Assembly (NCBI GenBank): GCA_033980235.1
Contig: CM067070.1
Location: 9,936,195-10,000,194 of the forward strand
Direction: 5' to 3'
Length of the DNA: 64,000 nt
Source of the DNA: Diadema setosum
Lineage: Eukaryota > Echinodermata > Echinoidea > Diadematoida > Diadematidae
Below, one piece after another: positions 26,001 through 38,600 of this stretch. The notes below the pieces were generated by a model. That model did no database searches. It was not told the origin of the DNA and saw only the letters and a program-made list of their open reading frames with translations. A program made the position numbers and the translations under genes. Position 1 is the stretch's first letter, and every line of letters begins with the position of its first letter.

Positions 26001-28879
26001 GCACATACATAAAGTTTCTTCACTTTTCTTGTTAGACTCTTTACTGCTACCATACATCACATACTGTAGCCTTTTTTGTTTTGAATTTTGTCTCTTCTCT
26101 GCCACCATACACGACAAGGTGTCAAAGTTGATCCTCACAAGAAGCAGCTGCACCTGACCCTCGCCTACCAGTTCAACCAGGCGCACACGGAGACACTGGT
26201 CAACCTCTCCAAGGAGATCGACATCAAGTCGGCGGCACGCTGGGAGTTCCGCCTCTACTCCAGGGACCCACGGTCATCCTCGTCAGAGGTGAGAGATAGG
26301 TGGATGCAGCGCCATGGAAACGCATCCAGTCCTCAAAGTAGAGACTAGATGGCTGATGCCTAACGTTTCTCAAATTATACAAATTTCCTCCCAGTACCTT
26401 TTTGTTTGAATTTATTTATGCCTTAAACATGCTATATGCAAGTTACCATGGGACCAACAGCTTGTTGGAAAGTCCCCTCCAAAGGAATTCTTCTTCTTCT
26501 TCTTCTTCTTCTTCTTCTTCTTCTTCTTCTTCTTCTTCTTCTTCTTCTTCTTCTTCTTCTTCTTCTTCTTCTTCTTCTTCTTCTTCTTCCTCTTCTCCTT
26601 CTTTCTATAGCACATTGGGCTGGACACCATTTACTGACCACCATTTATTGCTAGTCACCAAGGGTGAGCCACAAGGGGCTTGCATCAGTTGCCCTTTTTA
26701 TTGGTGTAGGCATGTGGGAAGACCACTTCACTGTGTGAGCAACCTGCTCTTTATATTGAATGAATGAAGTGGGATCTTTTAATGAGCGTGAGTCTTTATT
26801 CCCTCACACACGGAACCTCTATTAGTATCCTATCGATGTGACAGAGTGTTTTTGCCTCTTACTAGAGATGACAGCATGATTACACACAACATTACTCAGC
26901 TAGACTCGGTCGGATCAAACCCGAACAAGATGATTTTGAGGTAGACGCGCTCCCGACTGAGCCACATTGCCACAAATGGACTACACGGCAATGAGGATAA
27001 AGTGCCACTGCAGTCAGGGGGACTTGAACCAGGGACCTCACGATTGAGAGCCTGTGGTCTTAACCACTGAGCCACAGTGGCTCCTTGATTTGAAGACATC
27101 TGTCCTGACAATGAGCTTATATTCCCGTGACCCAGATGTGTTGATATGAGGTCTTGTCTTCATCCCTTGGATGATACCAAAACTGCTCTATCATAAGTTT
27201 TTTTTTTTTCTGTCTTTCCAAAGTGTTTGCTTCTTCATTCAGCTTGAAGTTGAAATATCCTGGGAGAGCAACATGTCTTTTCAACTTTCTGTACGAGGCA
27301 GATACTTTTCTGTGATTTTATTTTTGTGACTTCTGCAAGTCGACCAATATTTCAGACTTCATTACACACAAAATATTGTTTACTGCAGCGTAAAATACAA
27401 AGTTTGTCATCATGAAGGTGGGAAGTTGATATATTTTGCTTCTTTATATGAGATAATGTATACATTAATTCTCATTTCCTCACTGTGGTTCTTGTTTGCA
27501 AGTTCTAACTGCGTGTGAAATTGTCCAAATAGTCTCTACTTCAGATGCAAGTTTCTTCACTTTGTCTCCCTCTACAAATTAAATTTGTTAAGATCGCAAC
27601 AGCTGATCTATAAATTAACAAACATGTCGGAAAAAAGGAACCAGCGGGACTCGAACCTGAACCTCGAAAGTAGTTTCTACTTGCCAAATATGCTCATGAA
27701 ATACAGAGCATATACAGAACAAACCAGTGCATCAGTGGTTTCTTGAGGGCAAACCCCAACATGATCGCCACATTTTAGTTCTAGACCAACAGTTGTTTGT
27801 TTTCTGCTGAAGAAAAACATGTATCACATTTTAGCCATTACCGTCCTAACTAATGCAGAAAGAAAGGCATCTCCCACACCCCTCCTTTTAATAAAACTAT
27901 GGCACATATTAAGTCTGTCCAGACCAAAAAGTTTCATATGGCAAGTAAAGGTACATAATTTTATACAATATTAGTGGAGTCAAAAAGGGCCTGAGCTTTT
28001 GATACAGAGGTCATTTTGCCTCTGACAAAGATTCTGCTAGGATCGAAAGCTCGGGCCCCTTTTTGACTCCATGTACTACATTGGCTCGCCATTATTGGAT
28101 AAGCAGTTTTCAGCAGCCTTTTTTGCTGTACAAAATTAGTGTTACAATAGGCCCGTTCACAAACAACGAAAATCGAAATTTCAATCGCGATCCAAATTTC
28201 GATTTTTTTTTCGACCGTTCATACACAGGGAAAAATCGCACTTCGCAGCAAGGAAAGAACGATCAGTGGCCAAACTGCGCATGCGCGAATCTTGCATGAC
28301 CGAAGACTGACCCCGCAGTCCCAATTGGGAGTTTCGCACGCGCTACGAACGATGGGATTAAAAATACCGATTTTCGAATCTCGATCGCGCTCACACACAC
28401 GACGCTTGGCAAAATAATCGCGATTATTCTGAAAAATCGCACTAATAGTGCGAGTTGGATCGCGATAAGGATCGCGGTAATTAGTGAGATTTTTCTGTCC
28501 ACACTGGAAAAAATTTCGAAATTTTGATCGCGATAAGAAAATTGATTTTTAAATCACACTTTTTCCCTTGTGTGTGAACGGGCCTAATAACTGATAGGAA
28601 GGTCAGTTAGCTGTTATAGTTAGTAGCTTGTCCTATGCAGTCAAATGGCTCGGGTTTGAGTCACAGTGCATCTGGCTGACCAATGTGGTGTGTGTAGTTT
28701 TGCTATCCTCCCCCTCTGATAAGAGGCAAACACTCTGTTCCTTGGACAGGACATAAAACGGCGGTCCCGTGTGTGTGTGAGAGAGTCAAAACCCACACAC
28801 GTTAATGACCCTGCTTCATCCACTTATCGCATGAAGCAGGGTGCAAACCTTGGTATAGTGGTCCACCCCAAATACTAGG

Positions 28880-28917
<38 letters not shown>

Positions 28918-31900
28918 TGCACTAGACCAGTCGGTCAGTACAAGTACAATAGTACACGAGATGGTGGACTGTAGAAATAAAAAGAAGAGAAGTAGTGTTA
29001 AAACAAGATATTTTTTCAGCATGGAATTTTCACAAGTTGGAGCTGATGGCCTATTTCGGGGCATGAAATTTTCGTGAGCTGCCTCAGACATTCAATGCAT
29101 AATACATGTAGTATAGACAAGAACTTTCGCTTGCGTTTTCATGTCTCAAATCTTGGCTCTCGTGAAATTCGCGAAATTGAAATGCACGCAAGCATTGCTT
29201 GTTTTACAATATACTGTTCTTCTTCACTTTTCTCTTACATGTATATGTGACAAGACTCCCACATGTTGTCTTCCCTCTTGCTTCTAAAGGTTCTGAGAGT
29301 GCTGTATGGTCACACGCCCCGTGTCCCGGATGAACTTGAGCTCATTCCTGACGACTACATCTTCATGGAGGGTTCGGAGCTGGACAAGAACAGTGATGGT
29401 TGGTTCAAGGGCGTGTCCTTCATGACTGGCTGCTCGGGAATGTTCCCCGGCAACTACACCGAGAAGGCACCCGAGTCTGACACATGGACGATCCACAGGT
29501 ACACGGTGATGTTTTCCTTTACCCTAATGTAAAATAAATCTTGAACGATAATAATGGTGATTATAGTGATGATGATGTTGACGACAGTGATAATAAAAGT
29601 AATAATAATAATTACTTGGAATGATGATAATAATGATGGTGATGAGTCCCGTATTCTCATCTGACCACAGTCGATGTGTACAGTAAAAAACATGCATGTG
29701 TCTTGTTTCCTATTTCTGGGGCCGGGTTGGCTGATTGTTCATTCCTCACTAGGAGAGTAATGGCTCGCCAAAATGGAAAAAAAAAGAAAGTAGTGCATCA
29801 CAAAACTGACTGAGGGTACCGTCATGTTTGGTGAATGTCTGTTATGAGATGGACACTGTTATATGTCTTGGTAATGAATGGTATATGAAAGTCTGACTCA
29901 TATTGAACAAGTGACACACCCATTTCCAGGGGTTGTGAGGTGCAGCATACAATACTGTATACCAGTACGCCATATATTTCACGAGTCTAAATTTTTGTGA
30001 ATCAGGAATTCCCGACGATTTCGTGAGTGGTTATATTCGCGATCGTGGAGTCTTGTGCTGAGCAGAGAAATGTAAACGTCACGTCAACATTGGGGATCAG
30101 AGTCAATATTTTTGTGTGTCTTTAATTTCACAAAGAGCACCTGACTGATGATTTGGGTGAAGTTTCTAGCAAACTGACACACGCACCGGGCACTTCTTAC
30201 CACACTCCTGCTCAATGATGGTGTACAATTATAGTGTTTAAGCTGCTTTAACCCGTTGAGGATTGCTGATTTTGCTACAACACACATTTTCCATAGGCAT
30301 TTGCGTGAGTATACTTGGGACGCGTCCTCAACGGGTTAACAGCCAGGGATACAAGGTCATGTTTGACTCTGTGGGTAGGAATTCCTCTCTAATTGTCGGA
30401 AATGCTTTCAGATGAACATTAATTGCGCTTAGAAACATTGCATTAAGCGCATTACAAATGTGATGTATTATTATTATTATTTATTAATTGCACATCTTCA
30501 TGTGTTACAATATATACAAATTGCTTTTTAGAAATTAAAAAGCTAATGTGATCACGGTAGACAAAAGCATATTTAAGCTGAATTTGACACTTCCTTGTAC
30601 AATGTAGCAAAGATATGTTTTGTATATGTTGCAATGTGTGCATGATAGCGAAAACCCATACCTCTCAATAGGGCTGGGAGATACAGTTGTTTTAGTTTTG
30701 CGATACAGTGCACTCCCGTTATAACAAACATGGTTATAACAAAGTTTTGGTTACAACGAGATAAAAATCCAGGTCGCAAAATTGTATGCTCTATGTTTTT
30801 TTAGTGTTTATTTGTTTGGTTACAATGAAATGTCAATATAACGAAAGAAAACTGCCGGTCCCGAGGACTTCGTTATAATGGGAGTCCATTGTATGTGTGT
30901 GTATCACTCTTGCATGTACACCGAACATACACTGTTTGCATGCTGGCCTGGCGAGGGAGATGCAGTGTGGACCGGATCCAACTTTGCCACTGAGTAATCC
31001 CATAATGCATCTGAAACAGCTAGCCGAGAGACACTTGCATATTTGCCTTGGCCTAAATTGACTGGTGTGTTGCTAGTCCATTTTATTGAATCTTGTACTC
31101 ATTATTTCTATTCCTTTCTTAAACAGAGTCTTACCAGTAACAAGACCAAGAACCACAAGTAACAATGTGTCCCGCGGCAGTTTAGACCGAAAGGTTCCAA
31201 GTCCCCCCATCCCCATCGGCTCGGACCTGGAACAGTCTGGCAACTACAGGTCAGCTGAGGGCCTCCTTCAGAACCCCCAAGTTCACAGTTACGAGAATGT
31301 GAGTTTAAGAGATAATGGCTGCTATGAATACCTGATGTTTTGTTTGTATTAATCAAGGTGCCTATTGCAAATGCAGTTGCTTGTCTCACAACGAAATCAT
31401 TCATATCTCCTGCATTGCTTTTTCTTTTTCTTTTTGTTGTTGTGAAGCATTTTTTGATTAAAGAGTGTCATTGAATAAAGAGTCTAGGTTGTTGTTTTTG
31501 TGTTTTTCATACCTTTGTTTGAGATAAGATGACAAATGAAAGGACATTACTGTATACACCATATATTTCGCGAGTCTAAATTTTCGCGAATCGGGACTTG
31601 CCGACAATTTCGCGATCGTGGAGTCCTGTACTGAACGGAGAAAATGTATACACGTACGTCACATTCATGTCGGCACTACAGTAAATATTTTCGCGTGTTT
31701 TTATTTTGCGAATAGCAGCTGACTCGCAAAATTTGCGAAATGTCCCTCTGAACTGCTGCATACAAATGTTAGTCCTGAAATTGATTTTTTTTTTTTTTGT
31801 GGATGGGGGGGGGGGGGGGTGGGGTTGTTTCAAGGCATTTTGGGCACTCAGTTGAATAGTTGAAGAGTTTAATGTTTTTTTTTTTTTTCTTTCATACTGC

Positions 31901-34900
31901 TGGGAGTTTTCTTTTTCTTTTTCTGGCACAAATCACGACTCAAATCTAGACGCAAATTCTGATTGCCTTCTACCCACTGCAAAATAGGAATGAATAGATT
32001 TTTGTCATGCTGTATAAAGTGATAGTCAAGACTCTAGAGGCATGCTTTATCCATACAGAGTAGTTCTGGGCATGAAATGCTTAGGGTATTAAACTCACTT
32101 CACTTGCCAAGGTTTCCTCCAAGGCTTCCCTCCTTGGTTTAGATCAGCATTCTTAGTCTATTTCATACTGCTCTGGAGTCTTCCTTTTTTTTTTTTTCGT
32201 TCTCAATGTCAACTCTGGAAGTATGTTTCCTCTCAAAATTGCTCGTTATATTTAGATTTGAGTTTCCGCCCTCCGGATGAGTTCTTCTGGGGCAACTTCC
32301 AAGCAAAACAGAGCTTGTTTAGATAAGGAACCGCAGCACTGAGAGCGTTAACATCGGGGCTCCGGTAATGGCAGCGTGTTGGGTTACACAATTTTAATGC
32401 CCAAATGCTGTGGGACTGAGGCAAAGAATAACAATAAGGGGGCAATTGGGTGCTGAACGGAAGTCATGGGTAGCCCACAAGTGCCTCAATTGTCTTCCTA
32501 AACTAAACACTGGGAATCGTTCTTATGATAACGAAAGAAAAAAAAGAAAAGAAAAAAAAAAAGATAAATAGTCGGTATGATGCAGAGACCTGCAATTCAG
32601 TCATACGGTTTGTATTACCGTGAAGACGCCAGCTGTATGCACATGACTTCCTTATACTGAAACAGGCAAGGGAAGAATGGCAGCATACCTGAACAGATTG
32701 TATTTACATGAAGAGAAAATGATAATCATAATAACAGACCGAGTATTGATCGAATGCATCTTGGTGTCAAGCAGACCACTGCATGAATGTGATATTAGTT
32801 TTCCGGTTCCAGTCTATTTTGTGTACAAGTCGCCTACTACGCTTGTAAAACTCTTTGTGCCATGGTGTAAACCTCCTGTGTGCCACATTATTCTGACACA
32901 ACAACGTACATGTAGATATGCATTTGGAACCTATTTTGTTTTTCAAATCTATGTAACTTTTATAGATTTTTATTACCTTGGATATGTAATGAGCGAAGCT
33001 GTAGAGAAAATGGCAAGCTTTGCTTTGATGTAAAATTGTATGACAAATCTATGACCGTTTTTCTTTCAAGACTAGTAGGGCTATGCATTATTATAGAGGC
33101 ATAACTTTTGTATACAAAACAGTAACAGTGACAGGAACTTAGAATTTACTCACAATCTGGTAGGGAGCAGTGCTTGATAGTCAATCACCACATAAAATGC
33201 AAGCTTCATGTGACAGGAATGGGATGGCAAGAAATGCTTTCATTGTACTGCACCATTTGGCAAATTATCAATCGGTTTGGGCGGGTTCGTGCATTTGAGC
33301 AGGTATATATGCAAAGTTTGCATGCCGTCGACTGAGTCGGGTGTGCGAATGTGACAATAAAGATTTTTAAAAAGGACACCAGAAAATTCGAATGGACATG
33401 GGTTCATTAAAATTAAACCAAAAAGAGAGGGGAGAGAGAAAGAAAGTCGTTTGTTATGAACGTTTTACTTCATTTTACTGAATGCTGAATTTGATTCCGA
33501 CCACATGTATATAATTCAAATCCATAGCAGAATGATTACATTGAGAGTTACAAGAGTTTGATTTTGTCAGAATAAGAAGAAAAAAATAAAAGAATGTTGA
33601 GTATAAGACAGTTCCATTGGCTCTTGGTTGCATGGAAATGATTAAAGATGCAGTTACATCATGATGTATTCATGAATAAAGGGAAACTTGACATGGTGCA
33701 ACATGATGATGTCAAGATATTCAGGTTATAAATGAGACTTCAATTCTAGGGATCTCTTGAAATAGTTCCCAAAAAGGTAATACCACACTTCTGCTACGTT
33801 GGCATTTATAATGAGAGAATGAAAGAATCACATATGATAACTAAAATAGACAGCACCAAACCACAAAGAGGTGTTGTTTAAAACATGATACCTTAATGTC
33901 TTGTTGTGTTTTCTGACAGCCAAATTCACGCAATGAAACCAAATGCATTTTATTGCTCTCGCAGTGTGGTTCAAGTGAAAGTGAAAATATTTTCGTGGAA
34001 TGAGGAATCTCCAGATAGAATATCATGATGAAGATGAGGCTTGCGTTTGCATCTTGAAAGAAGAGACTTAGCAGTTTTTATGATCTGTTTCCTTTTTGCA
34101 TGCACAGCTTCTCAAGCTTAAGAAAATGAGCACCAGCGAGCCGCCGGGGATCACAAAGAAACAGCCGCGACGACTGTTCATCATTAGGCACGCAGAGCGT
34201 GTGGATGTCACATTCGGGGAGCAGTGGCTTATTCACTGCTTTGATCAGCAGGGTGAGAATTTGAAATTTGATTTGAGTTGATTTTGATTTGATTTGATCA
34301 ATTCTTTTCGGTTAAATTATTGATTTGATCAATTGGTTTCAATCATCAGGATGAAAATTTAGAATTTGATTTGAGTTGATTTTGAAATGATTTGATCAAT
34401 TGGTTTCAATCGTCAGGGTGAGAATTTCGAATTTGATTTGTGGTGTCTTTATTGATGTGATCAATTGGTTTCAGTCATCATCAGGGTGAGAATCTGAAAT
34501 TTGATTTAAGTTGATTTTGATTTGATTTGATCAATTGGTTTCAATCATCATCCTTCATTAAATCATTCATGTGAATGAAAATACAGGTTATCGTGATCGC
34601 AGAGAATGCCATTTTCTTTCTTTTTCCTTTTTTTTTTGGTACAATGACATTGTGAAAAAGCTGAAAAGATGCATTAACTGCTCATCTTGTACTGTCCAGC
34701 TTTCTTCTCACATGATCTGTTGTCATATCTGAGCATCAGTATACATGGATATATAATACATGTAAGAGTACACTCGTGTGCAGGTACAGGCATACTTGAA
34801 GGAATGTGTAAGTACAGTAGGAACTCGACTGTAAGGCCATGTCGGGACCGGAGGGCCTCCGGATATCGATTTGGCTGGATAAGAGAGACATGCTCAAGCA

Positions 34901-35597
34901 CTTCATAGCATATCATGCTAGGGGTATACACATGTTATGACCAATTTACTAACATAATTATGATTATCTGCATGGCATTGTCATGTTTCATACTTCATAT
35001 GATACAGAAATAAAACAAAAAAATAACCCTTCATGTCTCTTCATGTGTTGTTTGTTTTGATTGATATTGACCGACAATGAGATCAATATTGTGACATGTC
35101 GAATACTGCCACTGCATCGCTTGAGAATACTGTAACCACTGCTGTGCACGCAGTGCCAATAAGCGCGGCACCAGTCATTGACACATTGTCTCACAAACTG
35201 ACTTTTAATAATGGGTTATAGTTCGCTGCCTACGATGATTGAAATATGTCCTGTCTTGTATTTGCACGATAATGTTTGGACGTGTGTTTGTTTTGAGTGA
35301 GATATGGCAGTAAAAATACATTAAAACATTAAAAAAAAATGTCAGCTAGTTGACGTCCCGATAACAGAGAATCCGGATAATAGAGGTCTAATTTATCTGC
35401 CTTGATCATCTTGGTGTGTCCCAGGCAAATACCAGCGGAAGAATCTGAACATGCCCAAGAGGGTACCCCAGAGACCCGGAGGGGCACAAGACTTCAAGAA
35501 GGACTCCCCCATCACAGAAATGGGACAGTACCAGGCCAGGATGACAGGTGAGAGAGAGGAAAAAAAAAAAAACGCACACACACACACACACACACAA

Positions 35598-35630
<33 letters not shown>

Positions 35631-38600
35631 GCCTGACCAGTGGAAGGTCATATATATTAACCCTAAAAGGGGGGGGGGGGGGGCAGAATCCGCTCCCCTG
35701 TGACATTTCGCACAAAAATTCTGTAACGCGAGAAGGCCTCTTTATGAGGCTTCTTGACTTTCTTTGTTCAAGTCTCACACAACTTTTGAGACCAAACTTG
35801 CAACGTCCATGCATACTTTTACGAAGCCGCCCTCCGGTTTTGGCATAGCCAAAAAAATCCTGGTGTGATTAAGGTTAGCGGTCGCACAGAGCTCAATACA
35901 AATGCTTGCTCTTGTGGCCTATCATAAGTTTAAAAAAAAAAAAAAAAAAAAATCCATTTTGGCAATCAAAATATGTGCTTGGACATTAATTTGCTGTAGA
36001 ATAGGATATCCTTGTATCAAGTGAAAAGTACACCTGTAGTTTAAAGATGTGTTTGTACAGCTAATTTTATTCTCCATGCGTGGTCAAGTGCTTCTACAGT
36101 ATTGCTAAACAATGAATTTTTGACAAATTCCTGTAGTATTTTCTGTTTACTCTTCCACTGCTATGACATAGCAAAATGTTGAACGGATTGCAGAGATTTT
36201 TCTTATTCTTTTACCGAGTATCTCACAAATTTTCCTACATTCAAGGACTTTGCATATTACGTATATATGTGTAGGAATATTTCCCATTAACTGCAAAGTG
36301 TAAGCATGGCATTGGAAATGCCATTGAGGTCGCAAGACCACCTGTTAGGAGAATCATCCCTCCTCTAATGATGAGTTGGTCTCATTTCCAGGGGAAGCCC
36401 TGAAGGCGGCCGGTGTCAAGATCTCGTACTGCTACGCCTCGCCTGCTCTCCGCTGCTCGCAGACGGCCCATGCGGTTTTACAAGGTACGTCATCTGTTCC
36501 CGTTGGAATGGTGACAAGATGGGAGAGAAAATTCAGAAGATGCATCATATGGAATCAATTGCCTACATTTATTATGCTTCCACCACGAATTGGTGCTGGA
36601 GACATTATTAATTTTTTTTTTTTTTTTGGGGGGGGGTAAGGAGATCTGGTTAATTTTCTCCAGGATGTGTTCACAAGGAACAAATATTGCATTTCCTTGA
36701 TAAGAGATGAATTTCCATGTCGTCGGGAATTGTTTCAGCACCATCTGTGGGATCATTCGGTAACCGACTAACGGTTGATCACAGTGGCTAGTCATTTTCC
36801 TCAAATTTGTTATGTGCTAGTAAACATCTGTAAATAAACTGTATTGTAATGTAAATAAAACAGTCTGCAAGAATCTTCAGCCTATTGAAGGAGGCAGACT
36901 TAATCAGAAGAAGAAGAAGAAGAAGAGAAGAAAACAGAGAGAAAGGAGGAGATGGAAGGAAAAATTACATGTCAAAGAGAATGTAAAAAATTAGAGAGAC
37001 ATAGATGTAGATTGTGTAGTTTGCTCATGCTGGACCTTACCTGTGGAATCAGTTGCCTCAAGCTATCCGTCACATTTCGAATGTTGACTCCTTTAAAGTT
37101 GCCCTCAAGACTCATTTGTTCATGACCATTTTCCAGTAGAATTGTATATTATGATGTATATTTTTTCATTATCATTATTGTGTCATTCATTTTCATGTGC
37201 ATGTTTGTGTAAGGATTTTTGTATTTCATAACTTACTTCTTCTACTGCGCCTTGAGCACGTTAACTATGTGGAACTGGCGCAGTATAAGTACCCTATATT
37301 ATTATTATTATTATTAAAGTTAATTTTACATCTCCTCCGTGGAACCACATCCAGGACTGGAGGCGCCCGATGCGGTGAAAATTTGCATCGATACAGCGCT
37401 ATTCGAGTGGCTGGCTTGGTGCAAGGGAGGTCTACCCAAGTGGCTGGCACCGGCTGAACTGGCGACCTTTGGCCTCAACATCGACCTGAGCTACAAGGAG
37501 AAGCTGACAGCGGCTGACCTGAATCAGAAGGAGAACTGCCAGGCGTACTACAAGAGGAGCGAGAACTTCATCCGTGAAGTCCTCAAGGAATGCTCTGATG
37601 ATGGTACGTAACTTGCTGATAATAATAATAATGATAGTGATAATGAAGATAATAATGATAATGATAGTGATATTGATAATGATATTGATCATATTAATAA
37701 TAATGATATTGATAATGATAATGATATTGATCATAATAATAATGATAATGATGATAATAATAATGATAATAATGATAATAGTAATGATAATGATAAATAA
37801 TGCAGTGTATTTCCACTATGACGAACACGATTTTAAAGACTTGCTGTTACAATGAAGTAAAAATTTAGGGCCCAAACTTATTTCATTGAAATTTTGTTTT
37901 TCTACTGAATGGCCTAATATTGATTGGAAAAGATAATAGCTTTTAAATTATATTGAACACTGCGCTTTATAAATACCATTTCTAGACTTTGATAATAACG
38001 GTGAACGTATGTTACGTGGACGACTGATAAAAATTGTTTGGTTTTTTTTTTATTCGCTCTTTGAGTCTGTTCCAATGTGCCTTCTCTCTCTCTCTTTCCA
38101 TGTTCATGTATAAATGTCTTTCTATTATATCTGTCCATTAATCTGTGTGTCTCTCCCTCTCTCTCTGTCCCCCACCTCTGTCTGTTCGTCTGTCTGTTTG
38201 TCTCGCTTTATGTCTTTTCTTCAGTGCTTTCTCTTCCTCTCTCTTTCCTTATCTATTATTTTTTGCAATCATATACTTGCCTGGTATATTGTAATTGGAA
38301 CTGTATAGATTTATCCCTGGTACAGTTGTACATGCACCATTTTTAACCCCATTCGTTATGGAAGAGTATAAAAGAGTAAATTTTATTCAGTTATATATAT
38401 TCATTGATGATGATGACAGTTTTGTGTATCCTGTTTTTCATCAATATAATTTTTTTTTTCTCTCATAGATTGTTCTATAATTTGATTTGCTTGATTAACT
38501 GCGGTAAGCTATGAGATGTTGCATTATGTTCTGAGAAACGTATAATTAAGTGTCAAGTTTTTAGTGGATGTTTGGATTTTTTAACAAGTTTGTTGTATGT

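Noticed and set aside
26402..26767. Poly-Ser/poly-Lys/poly-Arg open frames
   Set aside because: Translations of the TTC microsatellite.
27018..27074. Functional minus-strand tRNA gene
   Set aside because: tRNA-like boxes belong to a double-headed SINE; no clean acceptor stem was seen.
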